This document shows positions 36,868-48,625 of a stretch of DNA of 64,000 nucleotides, piece by piece. The notes below the pieces were generated by a model, which saw nothing but the letters and a program-made list of their open reading frames with translations, did not search any database and was not told the DNA's origin. This DNA comes from Platycnemis pennipes (taxonomy: Eukaryota > Arthropoda > Insecta > Odonata > Platycnemididae), in the NCBI GenBank assembly GCA_933228895.1, contig OW121846.1, positions 149,218,746 to 149,282,745 of the forward strand. The letters are read 5' to 3'. Each line of letters starts with the position of its first letter. Within the stretch, counting starts at the first letter, position 1. A program made the translations under genes and the position numbers.

Positions 36868-37769
36868 GTTATAGTAAGGACGGCCGCGGGCAGTTTTGGT
36901 CGACCGTCCCTTCGCTCTATCCGAGTTTATACATATATCATTCAAATACGGGATAACTATTAAGAATAGAGACTTGCTGTTTTCTTTATTTGATTTATGA
37001 GATGTCATTCCACATAACGATTGGAAAGAAAAAAATTATTTCTCTAGGTTAGCGAGAAAATGTAGCTGAACTGTGGCTTATCAAAACTTGCTTCGAAGAT
37101 GGAAATTCCAAAATCGGAGAAAATCTAGACGTAGCGACATCTTTCTTTGACAAGTACGTTTAAGCACATAGTTCAGAATGGGGGGGCGTTTACTCGGAAC
37201 CGAAATAGCAATTTGCACACGAAATTGTTAGATGGAAACGAAAAAAGAATTATAGTGAAAAAATTCATCTTATAATTACAACCATTCACTAATAAATCAA
37301 AAATTAAAATAAGAAAAAGGTGTAGCCAACCGAAGAAGCTGCTTTGATATCATTGACGTCATTTTCCTCCCGTCTCTGACTGCTTTTAGGGGAAGGGAAG
37401 GGAGTGGAGTGGGGTTCTCGGAATGACTGCTCGCACAGATCCTGTATCATTCGCTCCTATTGGCAGAGTCAGCTGTGTCCTCCTCCTTTGCGATAAGGCG
37501 ATGTCGCTTCGCGGGCTCAGTGGACTGATAGGCGAAATCAATGACGTCAGAGTCTCGCCCACTTTTCCGAAAGGGTTAAAAACATCAGTTTTTCGCCGCT
37601 TATAACTAGAGAAATAATTGACGGATCAAAGAACGGAAAAAACTGGCCTTTTTATTTTAAAAACTCTATCAGATTCGGCAATAAAAAAATATGGTAAACG
37701 ACAACAATAGTTTCCAAAGTCACTATCATCAAAGCGGTGGACCCCTGCACGCCGAAAATATTAATTGTT
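36868..37769 (+). repeat. Dispersed repeat R2, copy 1 (split by MITE copy A)
   Basis: The segments 36868-37178 and 37707-37769 together match, in inverted orientation, the continuous sequence 46561-46940. Shared landmarks are GGGCAGTTTTGG, GTTAGCGAGAAAATGTAGC, GAACTGTGGCTT and CATCAAAGC plus CGCCGAAAAT. The class of the repeat is unknown; I see no coding capacity or clear terminal repeats. Confidence 0.8.
37179..37706 (+). mobile_element. MITE family M1, copy A, inserted in repeat R2
   Basis: This copy is 528 bp, starting TGGGGGGGCGTTTACTCGG and ending GTAAACGACAACA (right end decayed). It carries two TGACGTCA motifs (near 37356 and 37542) and a GGGTTAAAAACATCAG stretch shared with copies B and E. 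A short ORF in it (MTARTDPVSFAPIGRV...) recurs in copy B because the two are the same repeat; it is not a gene. The uninterrupted R2 copy at 46561-46940 gives the empty site. Confidence 0.9.
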
Positions 37770-39735
37770 TACGTGGCTGAGGAGGTGAGCTCGGCCGTGA
37801 CAAACCATTCGCTCATTCCATCGTCCTGTAGCGTCACTCGTCAGCGGCAACTTTGGCCCCCCCTTCCCTTCCTTCCTTACTCGTCCCATGCAAGTGGCTC
37901 CCGGCGAAAAGGCCGGGAGTGTCGGTTTACACACTGAATTCTTCTGAGAAAAGGTTGTGTAAGACAGAGCTCGAACCTTTTTGAAGTTATGCTGGGGATT
38001 TATAACCCTCCGAGTTCATTTTTAAAGCTTTGCAAAAGCTAATAATTGTAGAGAGGAATACATAAGAAGTGAAATAATGATCATAACGCTTCGTTCGCGC
38101 TCCCGGCAATAATTAGTACCCATTAGGAACTGTCTTTAAATTAATTTATTCATTTTACAATTAATGGGTTTTTAGTACATAGTCTCTACAGCAATTCTTC
38201 CTCTGGGAAAAAAGTTTCCATATCTTCCACCTCTCATTCTTACCACTTACATCATCAGATCACTTGGCCCTCCGTGGTCCCACATAAGAAACAGCATTTA
38301 CATAAACAATTACCAACATGAATTTGGTTTTTACTTCCAAAATCTTTCTCCTTTAAAGTATGTTCGAAATTAAGAAGGGTTAAGGGATTCAAAAATATAT
38401 TGCGTATGAAACACATTAATAACCTAGCGCGAATTTGAAATGAACAACCTTCAGCTGCATCTGACACAATGGCAGGCGGGAATAAAAATGTAGTGCTAAG
38501 AAATACGTAATCAACCATTAAAATAGTTATTTTTTTGGCGTTTTGCAATATTCTGATTGCAGAAGAAGAACTATTGCCCCTTGGAGCCTTTCTTTTGGAG
38601 AAGGCTAGCTCAGGGTTTTATTCAGCAATTCAGCTCCATGAAATATTCCTTTCTCTACGCAATTAGTCACGTATTCTGAATTTCGCAAATGATTGTAGCT
38701 GTCGATTGCCTCCTCTAAATAATTATGACTGATATTGCCCATCAATAGTATTGTGTCCGAAATACATTTCAGCGGCGTCAATAGTCTTCGTAAAGAAAAA
38801 TTTAGTAAATAAGAAATAATTTAGTTTAAAAATAAAGTATTTTATTCCCCTAGAAGATAATTCTGACTGCTGAATTCTTTCCTTAACAGCTTGTACAAAT
38901 TCAACCTCTTGGAATTACATTCGTTTGCCTGGTTTGTCACTTTTTCTATTATTTTCACGAACTTTACTCCGAATTCTATCTACTATTCCTAGTTTCACCG
39001 CGTGCATCAACAAAGTCACCCGTGAAGAATAGATTCAATATGTTTGTACAAATCGAAAATGGTCAACATTGCCTCGGGAATTAGCTGCGGAGTCGCCTCC
39101 AGTACCTTTTAACCACCTTGCATCTCCTTGCATTCCGCAAACTGTCCGTGCCTAACAACATGGCCAATCTTGTGTCACGAATCACCGGTGATGTTGCTTC
39201 AAGTGCATCTAATCTCCTTGTACAGGCCTATCTTCTGCATGAATTGTTATAATAGACAACTTTAACCTTTCATTGGTTGTGAAGATGGAGGTTACAAGAA
39301 CCACAAAATATATTTCTATTTCAAATTCATTTAAAAATTTTTACTTTTATTTAATTTTAATTTACAACTGAGCAACGGAATATTTTATGGAAGTTTACAT
39401 GATTCGAAACAGGCAACTATAATTCTTAGTACGATTAATACGATTAGATTTTTACGGTACTTTATTTCATCTGGTTCATTTCTGGTGTAGGACAATAAAT
39501 ACTGCTAAATTTTTCGGAAACAGAATACGATTGTAGATTGTAGGACAAAGAGAGAATATAGCTAATGCTATTTTTTTACAAAGTTATTGATAAGCATAAA
39601 ATGTGATCGATCGCAATGAACTAATATCAATTATTTTCACGAGGAAAAGTCTTGAGTGAAAAATTAGTGATGGTTCCGAGAGAACCTGAGAAGCGATTAA
39701 TATCGATCGTAGTTATTGCATCTGCTCATTTCACA
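37770..39735. other. No gene recognised
   Basis: AT-rich. A minus-strand ORF at 38548-38255 has no recognisable motif. Confidence 0.5.
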
Positions 39736-39770
39736 CTTGCAGGGTATTATGTAGATGTAGATGTAGACTC
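39736..39770 (+). mobile_element. LINE 3'-end fragment
   Basis: CTTGCAGGGTATTATGTAG followed by ATGTAGATGTAGA matches the 3' terminus of the LINE ending near 27240. Only the extreme 3' end can be recognised. Confidence 0.6.
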
Positions 39771-40865
39771 TTCGTCGCAAAAAAACGCACGCATAACTTT
39801 AAATAATAATTATATGCAAATTACCACCGTGCAATGTTTAAGAGAAATTTTACATCTCATCATTTATCTCAAAGTTCCTCAAGTGAATATTTATGAGCTT
39901 TTAAATTTAAGAAAGCAAACGTGTTACCAATCCTTCATTGCTATAAATTATCATACGTTTTCAATAATCAATCCGAATTGGAATAACATTTGGACGGTTA
40001 CTGTGATGACTACGCTAAATGCGCTTCAAAATCAATTCGTGCAATTTGCGCTAACGTTACCCCACGAAAGGATCGTGATTCTGACCCTTATTTTTCGATT
40101 GTGAAAAAATGACGGAACTCGGGATGACTTACCACTGTCATTGATTTATCTCTTTTTTCATCATATTTGTCGATATTTGTACATGTCCAGAAACCTTTTT
40201 GCTCTATGATGATTATTGACAGCAGTTTAAGTTTATCAAAGTAAGCCGACACGACCTATGGCATCGAGAAAGCGACTCAAACATAAGTACAGTGGTTATG
40301 ACCTGCGGCTTAATTTTACCGCAAAACGTATCCTCCGACGCTACAGGGTTTCCATAATGTTTAATCGGCCGTTGTGCAGGAATACTTACTACAATAGAGG
40401 ATGAAATATACACACCAACCACACCCCTTCACGAAAGTTATAAATTTTGAATATCGCTTCAACAGTATGTTGCTGTGTTAAATCTTACAGCAGATTACAA
40501 GTTGTACCAATCAATAAGAACCGGCCGTTGAAGCAGGGTAAGGAACGTATCGACTAAGAAACCAAAATATTCCGGGTGCAAGTACCTCCTGCGTTGTGTT
40601 TTTATTAGCGTTACGCGGAAATACGTGATGAAATGTCCACATTTGGAGTAACGTATTCCCATTTCAACGCCTATGAAGTTAAACAAATTAACAGGAAAGA
40701 ATAGTGCATGCGCATGGAAAATAAAGTTGAAAAGTCTTTAACGTCTAAGCCCACATCTGAGGCTAAAAAAATACAGTACTATTGTAGTCAAGGAATCGTT
40801 TTAGTTTCCGCTAGTTGGCTAAGACGGCAATAGGAAACCTAATTTACATTTTAATTTCGCATTAA

Positions 40866-43013
40866 CCCTTCAGCGCGGTTATCACAACGTGGTAGTGGAC
40901 CTCAAGTCGCCCGTAGCTGCGGTTGTCACTACGCTGTAGCCCCCCGTGACGTCCTGCGTTCAGTAATGTATGGGGCCTGCTTCATTCAATTATCTGTGAT
41001 ACAATGGGTGCTGTTATCTTCTAGAAGGTTTGTGCTTTCTAAGCAGCTTCGTTTCTTTCATGGTTTTGCACTCAGAGATTTAAAAAAATAAAATAAATTA
41101 TCTTGACTTATCCCGCTGACTTGAGATGTTTAGCCCTTCCGCGCGGTTCGCTGTACACGGTATGGCATCTGTGGTCAGCCCCAAGTTGCCTCTTCGTTAT
41201 CATTGTCTTCTGCTAGATGAAAAGGCACTCCATAGGAAGAAAAGCAATATTTATCTTATCGCCATTGGTAGGTCTGCCTTGGACTCTTTCGTCATCTCAA
41301 AGAGATCTCTTTTTCTGCTTGCCTTGTGTTTATGTCGGGCATCTGGATTCTGTCTCTCATTATTTCATCTGTTAGGACATCTTCATAATCACTTCTCTCC
41401 GACCATTCTTCGTTCGTCCTTTTTCCTTTTTGACTCACAGAGAAGTTGGTCACAAAGCCTCACGCCTCACTTCCCAACTGACTCAGTTGGTATATTCCTT
41501 TCGTGTGGAGAAGAAGGATAGCCCGATACAAATTTACAAATGGACTCTAAAAGGAATAAGTCATTTTTGAGTGAAGAAGAAATATAAGATATGGCTGAAA
41601 ATTTGGGTGAAGAAGATGAAGTGCTTCTTGATTCAGGTAGTGAGTGCTCAGGTGAAGAAGAAGGTGATTACTCAGTGAATACCCTTCCCCACGTTTGAAA
41701 TAGCGAAGACGAAAGTGACGGTGATACTCTAAGTAGGGCACATGATCTTTCCTCCTCTTGGGTCTGGGGTGGTTGTGATGAATGCAACATTCCAAAAAAA
41801 ATTCCTTCCATTGGGAAATGTGGTCCGACAGTACTTTTTGATAATATAGTTGAGTCTTTCACAAATATTTTTTGAGACATATCGAATCGAATAAGGCTAC
41901 TTGTGGAGTTTTGTTGTTTACTCAAGAGCTGGTTCAACATTTTCGATTACATAAACTCCTGATGGGCTCAAGGCATAAGCAATAGTGATAAAACTAATAT
42001 AGCCCCTTTTTGAAAAAGGCTATTCGTTATGGTTAGACAATTATTATAATTCACCTGCTTATCAAAATTTTAACTGGATCACGGTACAAATGTTGCTGGA
42101 ACTTAACGATTATCTCGAAAAAATGTGCCAAAAGAGTTAAAGTTAGAAAAGTTGAGGAAAAGACAACTCATAGCAAAAGTTTGCGAAAGAATAATGGTTA
42201 TGAAGTGGAAAGACAAAATACCAGTTTCATTTATTTCAACCTTCCATTGCAATAATTTTCGTGAAACAGATGAAAAAACTAAACCAGTGAGTATTGTAGA
42301 ATACAACACTACAATACGTGGTGTTGACCTAAAAGATAAAAAGTTTCAGCCATATTTATAAGAATGCAAAAAGACTAAGAAATGGTGTATAAAACTATTT
42401 AGAAGGTTATTGTATGTTTCGGTTCACAACACATTAGTAATATTCAATAGTGTTCAAAATAAGGTAGATCAACTAAACTTTCGTCTCCAGCTAATTCAGC
42501 GGCTCTTTGAAAAATACGGAGCTAGCTCAAACACATCGACCACTAGGAGACCTCCCACAAATCCGTCAGCACGCCGTTTAGTCGAGAGGGTCGAGAGACA
42601 TTTTATTGAAAAAATACCGCCTACCGGGAAGAAGTCCAGGCCTCAGAGAAGATGCAGGGTGTTCTCAGCTAGAGACAAAAGGAGGGAAACAGTGTACTGG
42701 TGCCCAGACTGCAATGCTGGCTTATGTTTAGAAGAATGCTTCAACATTTATCACACGAAAGTTAACTTTTAGGACTCAAGTTTGCCAATTCTGAGTGAAT
42801 AAACAAACAAAATTATAAGGAAAGATGTAACCAAAATTTTTATTATATAAGAACAACATTGTAGTATACAATACTAAATTTTCAAGTTATTATCATTGAA
42901 ACTAACAAATATAAAAATAAATATTCGCAAAGGTGCACAAAATGGGATTCTTGGTAAATTTAAATACCGCGAGTAGGGCCTGGCTATTTAAATACACTGA
43001 CCGGCTTGAAGGG
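40866..43013 (+). mobile_element. piggyBac-family DNA transposon fossil
   Basis: The left terminus is TTAA (40862-40865) followed by CCCTTCAGCGCGG. The right terminus matches as the inverted CCGGCTTGAAGGG ending at 43013, with the flanking TTAA decayed to GAAA. A third CCCTTCCGCGCGG lies inside at 41134. The internal transposase pseudogene lies in the same orientation, so the whole is a 2.1-kb element with an internal deletion. Confidence 0.75.
41541..42772 (+). pseudogene. piggyBac transposase pseudogene
   Basis: An acidic N-terminus (MDSKRNKSFLSEEE..., GEEDEVLLDSGSECSGEEEG) is followed by several in-frame stops and an apparent loss of most of the catalytic region. The C-terminal half is recognisable. 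It runs KVCERIMVMKWKDKIPVSF, then a GVDLKDKKFQPYL block broken by one TAA at 42359, and then KKWCIKLFRRLLYVSVHNT. It ends with a Cys-rich finger (WCPDCNAGLCLEECFNIYH) of the type that closes piggyBac transposases. In active relatives the enzyme excises and inserts at TTAA. At least five stops and the deletion rule out activity. Confidence 0.82.
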
Positions 43014-43291
43014 GAAATACTAAATAAGCAATACGAGTGAGTGGATACCACAGTATGATAGTGCTTTCATAAATTATGAAGGAAATCCTGAGACACGGTG
43101 GCTAGCGTCTGACGAAGCTGTAAATAACCAAAGTAATGATGATGGCAATGAAATTACAAAAAGTCTTGAGCTGTGAAATTGAACGCACTTCTCGAACCGA
43201 TATATCTTATCGTGTTGGCGCTACCACTTTACACTCTGTACTGTAATGTTGCAATACGAAATCTCGACAAAATTACCATAAAAATACGTAA

Positions 43292-43758
43292 TGCGGGCGT
43301 TTGCTCCGAACCGATATCGCAATTTTTTACACGAAATCGTTAGATGGAAACGAATTAAGAATTATAGTGAAAAAATTCATCTTATAATTACAACCATTCA
43401 CTAATAAATCAAAAATTAAAATAAGCAAAAGGATTAGCCAACCGAAGAAGCTGCTTTGATATCATTGACGTCATTTTCCTCCCATCCTTGACTGCTTTCA
43501 GGGGAAGGGAAGAGAGTGGAGTGGGGTCCTCGGAATGACTGCTCGCACAGATCCTGTCTCATTCGCACCTATTGGCAGAGTCTGCTGTGTCCTCCTTCTT
43601 TGCGATAAGGCGATGTCGCTTCGCGGGCTTAAAAACATCAATTTTTCACCGCTTATAACTCGAGAAATAATTGACGGATCAAAAAACGGAAAAAACTGGC
43701 CTTTTTATTTCACAAACTCTATCAGACCCGGCAATAAAAAATATTGTAAACGAGCCCA
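43292..43758 (+). mobile_element. MITE family M1, copy B
   Basis: This copy is 467 bp, starting TGCGGGCGTTTGCTCCG and ending GTAAACGAGCCCA. It is flanked by ...ACGTAA and TTTATTG, again AA before and TT after. It lacks a segment present in copies A and E (the part around the second TGACGTCA). Confidence 0.88.
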
Positions 43759-43934
43759 TTTATTGTTCTTATGTGAGTGTAAACGGATTACAATAAATCA
43801 TAACTGAATTTTCTCACCAAATGAGTCAAAAGTTATAAAAAATTATTCTTCTCTTTCGGATAAGAACATTTCAGGAAATTCTTCGAAATTGTAGATTACA
43901 ACCCCAAATTCCCATCTGATTCCCGGTGTTCAAC

Positions 43935-44190
43935 CCGAAGGTCTTTGATAGGTGAGAGTAGAGCTCACCTCGTACTCACACAGTACTTTGGCGTGTGAAA
44001 TTCACACATTCAGGGTAGGGGGGCCACTTACTGGGCCACCTGCGATTTCCTACGAAGTTCTGACTCGCAGAAAATCAAATCACGAGGATTTTAGGCGGGG
44101 GGGGGCGTCCAGAAAGCCCCTTGAACACCAGACACTCCGGTCGGTAACTCAGTGCTCTACCCACTAGGCCACCAGGAGACACCCTGTAAA
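43935..44190 (-). mobile_element. tRNA-derived SINE-like copy
   Basis: On the minus strand a tRNA-like head, GGTGGCCTAGTGGGTAGAGC (A-box region), is followed by GTCTGGTGTTCAAGGGGC. The body (AATCCTCGTGATTTGATTTTC, CACACGCCAAAGTACTGTGTG) differs from family S, so this may be another SINE family. Confidence 0.55.
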
Positions 44191-44279
44191 GACCCAGGTT
44201 AGTTTACTTCCAATTCGAATACGCGTCCAGAAGGATCCTCACGAATTCCTAGAAACAGAGTTGATGAACCAAGGCAATA

Positions 44280-46380
44280 GAAAACCTTGAGCGGATGACG
44301 AAATCGGCGAGTGGACGACCAAACCCCTAGGGAGGATAAAATTCATAACGGCCTGCTTACGCCTCAACAGCCACCGGAACAATAAAGCTCCTGGCCATGA
44401 CCAAATCAATAACAAAATCTTTAAAAACCTTCCCACCGGATACCATAATCTCCTTTGACAAATATTTAGTTCCCTCCACACCCTGTCCTATTTCCCAAAA
44501 ACATGGAAAAACGCTCAAATAATTATGATACCCAAACCAGGCAAGCCTTCCTCCGATCCAAACTCCTACCGTCTTTTAAGGCCGTTTTACACGGTCATTG
44601 ATACTGCGCAGGCTCTTGCAAGAACACTTGCGCAAGAAATATTGCACCGTGTAAAGCGAGGACTTGCGAGGACAGGCAGCGCCACTGCGTGAACGCTTGC
44701 GAGCAAATTAGAACATGTTCTAATCTGATACATGTGTTCGCGCAAGCTTGAAGTTTATTTCTCTCACTAGATGGTGCAGATGTAGCGGCAACGAACGGCC
44801 TGGGGAATTTTAGCAATTAAAAAGGTTGTTGATGATTGAGTTGGGTGTTTTTGTTTGCACTCAACTCCTTAGGTAGTGAATAAAGTGCAATAATTATGAG
44901 CTGGGCGATTAATCACGTGGAAGATTAAATTTCGTGCGCAAAGGAAGAACCTGTTACCTTGGCCCACATCCGTTCGTTCGTGGTGCAAATTTTGGGCTAA
45001 GTATACCGGACTAGGGTCTCCACTATTATGTATAGACTATGGCTTAAAACATATTTAAAGTGGTGGTAATCCATCGCATCTTTCACGTGCAATTAATTGC
45101 TACTTCACAGATCTTGCAGTTATGGATATATTGACGGTATTACCGCTACTGAATGGTATATTGTAAAACTGACATAATGCACCGACGATTGCACCGTGTA
45201 AAGCTGTCAAGCAAGCGTCCTCGAAATTCTCTACTTCACGGACTTTCGCAGACGACTGCTCAAACGCAATCAACATCAACTTGTGCAGTTTCAATTACCG
45301 TGTAAAACGGCCTTAACCATCCCTGGGCAAGTTGCTGGAAACATTTGTCCTCTTCCAACTGAATCTGGCCATAACGGAATTCTCTCTCCTACCTCCATAC
45401 CAAAATGGATTCAGACAAAAGCATAGCACCACGCACCAACTAGTACGGTTAACAGAAAACGTCACTTCTGCCTTCAAGAGAAAGAAGACCTCAATGGCTG
45501 GATCTTCACAAAGTATTGACTGCGACTGGCACGAGGGCCTAATATACAAATTATGTCATATCCCTATTTACCTTACAGAAGTCCTCACGTCCTACCGTCA
45601 ATCCCTCACCTTTCAAGTCAAACACCAAGAATTTTTTCACAGCCTATCTTTTCCGGAGTTCCTCAAGGTTCCATCCTCTCTCCCACTCTGTTTAATCTGT
45701 TCACCTCTGATTTTCCAACTTCTAACCAATATCATATCTACCAATACGCAGACGACCTGGTAGTGCCTGTGGAGTCATTTACCCCAATATATGCCTCAAG
45801 AAAAATGAAATTAATTTTGGAAACATTGGAAAATTGGACCGAAACATGGAAATTGCCATTAAATACCAAAAAAACCAACATTTTAGTATTCAACAAACGG
45901 AAAAAACTGAAAGCTGCCAAACCTTTACGAATAAAAGGAGAAACCATCAAATACTCACAATCAATAAGGCACCTGGGGATTGAAATTGATAACGACTTGA
46001 ACTTCCGAAGAAACTCAGAGCTACTAATCCAAAAAGCCAACAACAGCTTTACAGGCCTAAAAAGAATATATGGAAGTAATTCTCCATTAGCATTAAAACA
46101 AAAACTCCTGGCTTTCAGAGCAACCTCTGAAGCAATCCTATCATATGCTTGCCCCGCCTGGGCTTACAGTAAGAAAAATAACATAAAAAAACTCAGAATT
46201 TGTCAGACCAAACAACTTCGGAAAATAACCAGGTCCCCATGGTTCTCAGCAAATAACTAGTTATATAAAGACTTGAATATCCAACCACTCCCGTGCACAA
46301 TTCTCAAACTCTGCAAATCCTTCGCAGACAACCTAAACCAAAGCGGAAAAAACTCTTAGAAAACCTGTGGACCTATATCC
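44280..46380 (+). mobile_element. Jockey-type LINE reverse transcriptase, 5'-truncated, split by a MITE
   Basis: Reverse-transcriptase motifs are visible in order: a DQINNKIFKNLP then IIMIPKPGKPSSDPNSYR block (44380-44575), the MITE, and PYQNGFRQKHSTTHQLVRLTE (45393-45460). Then follow GVPQGSILSPTLFNLFTSD, the YADDLVVPVES active-site box (about 45744), KTNILVFNKRKK and RHLGIEIDNDLNF (45553-46260). A decayed tail follows (LYKDLNIQPL, to about 46380). Frameshifts near 45326 and 45545 and stops make it non-functional. It copies its own RNA at the target in living relatives. The endonuclease domain is missing. Confidence 0.85.
44580..45312. mobile_element. TTAA-flanked MITE, 733 bp, inserted in a LINE
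   Basis: It is flanked by TTAA at 44576-44579 and 45313-45316. Terminal inverted repeats are about 27 bp with two mismatches, beginning GGCCGTTTTACACGGT. GCACCGTGTAAAGC recurs inside near both ends. It contains the palindrome TTAGAACATGTTCTAA (44708-44723), close to that of the 20.2-kb MITE. Removing it with one TTAA rejoins the reverse-transcriptase reading ...PNSYRLL with TIPG, so the insertion site is read directly. Confidence 0.93.
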
Positions 46381-46560
46381 CTAACCCCAATGACCTTTTC
46401 CCTAAACCGAAATCCTTCTTGACTGATAATATAGACTTACATTAATCCCAATTTAACCCATATGCAATTGACAAACCCCTATCAGCGGTTTCAAGTCGGA
46501 AGATAGGCGAGAACATCAACCAAGTCGATCGAAACATGGAATTGAAATGGGATGAACTGG

Positions 46561-46940
46561 AACAATTAAGATTTTCGGCGTTCAGGGGTCCGCTGCTTTG
46601 ATGATAGCGGGTTCGGAAACAAATTCTGACCTATGTGCTTAAATGCACTTGCACAAGAAAGATGTCGCTACATCTTGATTTTTTCCGATTTTTGAATTTT
46701 TGTCTTCGAAGCAGGTTTCAAGAAGCCACAGTTCAGCTACATTTTCTCGCTAACCTCGAGAAATAAATTTTTTTCTTCACAATCGTTATCTGGAATAACA
46801 TCTCTTGAATCAAATAAATAAAACCGCAAGTCTCTATCTTTAATAATTATGTCGTAGTTGAGTGATATATAAACACGGAAAGAGCGAAAAAAGGCCGGAA
46901 ACGGTCGCCCAAAACTGCCCGAGGCTGTCCGTACCATAAA
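46561..46940 (-). repeat. Dispersed repeat R2, copy 2 (uninterrupted, inverted)
   Basis: This is the reverse-complement counterpart of copy 1. It lies directly after the decayed 3' part of the Jockey-type LINE. It reads straight through the position where copy 1 carries the MITE (CAGAA|TTTGTTTCC on its minus strand). Confidence 0.8.
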
Positions 46941-47704
46941 GCCGAGTAGCGAGGATTTGTTCCATGAGGACTTTTCTTGTGTTCTTCAAATTTAAAACGG
47001 TGCATAATGAATGCCATAGTTCAATGGCAATTTTTATAAGAAAGATATTTGCACGTTCATAGCCTCTATCACGATTTGAATAGTAACTTATGTGTGCATT
47101 GCTAGAAGAGTAGTTTGCCTACTGCCACCCCATCAATTTCTTTCCTCCGCTACATATCGACAGTTCTATCCATTGATTTCCTACTTCTCGTTATAAGTCA
47201 TTGATATTTTCATTAGGTTATCCCATGGTTCTTTTGATATTCTCTCGATAGTTAAAATCATTCCCACATACTCGCGAAAATAATTTTTTTGATGTTGATT
47301 TACCATGGATGGATAGGTGGAAAAAATATACCTACTTGGCAAATGATGACGCATTCGATTTCTACAATTCGATCGAAAATATAGATCGTCATGAAAGATC
47401 GTCTGCTTTGGAACCCAATGACTGACATCCTAAAAAATGCATTAAAGGATTACATTCTAATCTCAAGGTCATATTTGAAATCTCTAGCACAGTCTCGCCT
47501 CTACATTTGACTACATAAAATCTCCACTACGAGAAACATTGGCGTACATAATATACCTGCAAAGAATATGTCTGCCTCTCCGAGTCATATCGAGGTGAAT
47601 CTGTATACCAATTTATGGTCGTTACAGATATGTTATGACGCATGCTGTAGAAGTGATACTAGTTGAGATTCTGAATAAGGCCCTAAGCATCAAGGTAAAC
47701 ATTG

Positions 47705-48625
47705 GAAGAAGAAATGTAATAAAAACAAACTTTTACAAAAATACCGCAAAAAGCTTTTATACACTCGGGTTTCGACCGAATTATCGGGATCACGTGATGA
47801 TGACGATAATTTGGTCGAACCTGATGATGACGATAATTTGGTCGAACCTGATGATGACGATAATTTGGTCGAACCTGATGATGAGGATAATTTGGTCGAA
47901 CCTGATGATGAGGATAATTTGGTCGAACCTGATGATGAGGATAATTTGGTCGAACCTATTGATGACGATAATTTGGTCGAACCTGATGATGACGATAATT
48001 TGGTCGAACCTGATGATGAGGATAATTTGGTCGAACCTGATGATGAGGATAATTTGGTCGAACCTGATGATGAGGATAATTTGGTCGAACCTGATGATGA
48101 CGATAATTTGGTCGAACCTGATGATGAGGATAATTTGGTCGAACCTGATGATGACGATAATTTGGTCGAACCTGATGATGACGATAATTTGGTCGAACCT
48201 GATGATGACGATAATTTGGTCGAACCTGATGATGACGATAATTTGGTCGAACCTGATGATGACGATAATTTGGTCGAACCTGATGATGACTATAATTTGG
48301 TCGAACCTGATGATGACGATAATTTGGTCGAACCTGATGATGACGATAATTTGGTCGAACCTGATGATGACGATAATTTGGTCGAACCTGATGATGACGA
48401 TAATTTGGTCGAACCTGATGATGAGGATAATTTGGTCGAACCTGATGATGAGGATAATTTGGTCGAACCTGATGATGACGATAATTTGGTCGAACCTGAT
48501 GATGACGATAATTTGGTCGAACCTGATGATGACGAAAATTTGGTCGAAACCCGAGTCGTGAGAGAAGTGTATAAAAAATGGTTGTGCTTTTTTGTGGAAG
48601 TTTGTTTTTATTAAATTTATTTACC
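47705..48625. mobile_element. Inverted-repeat element enclosing the 27-bp minisatellite
   Basis: The flanks of the array are inverted copies of one another. The innermost arms are CTCGGGTTTCGACC at 47764 and its reverse complement at about 48545. Further out, TTTTATACAC and TAATAAAAACAAACTT also recur inverted on the right side. The imperfect arms span roughly 70-80 bp. This suggests a foldback or MITE-like element that acquired an internal tandem array. I could not identify a target-site duplication. Confidence 0.55.
47796..48549 (+). repeat. 27-bp minisatellite, about 28 copies
   Basis: The unit is GATGATGACGATAATTTGG followed by TCGAACCT. The main variation is GACGAT versus GAGGAT at the third and fourth codons; single units have CCTATT or GACTAT. 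The unit is a multiple of 3 and lacks stops in several frames, so long ORFs arise on both strands. In one plus frame it reads as an acidic DDDDNLVEP repeat. The ORF lengths are therefore not evidence of a gene. Confidence 0.95.

Noticed and set aside
37423..37605. ORF MTARTDPVSFAPIGRV..., repeated at 43535
   Set aside because: The repetition is explained by two copies of the same MITE; there is no transposase signature and the reading differs downstream.
38255..38548. 97-codon minus-strand ORF
   Set aside because: No motif, no neighbouring exon and AT-rich context; it is compatible with chance.
39652..40104. 150-codon plus-strand ORF
   Set aside because: It runs through a LINE 3'-end relic (GTAGATGTAGATGTAGA read as VDVDVD) and shows no recognisable domain.
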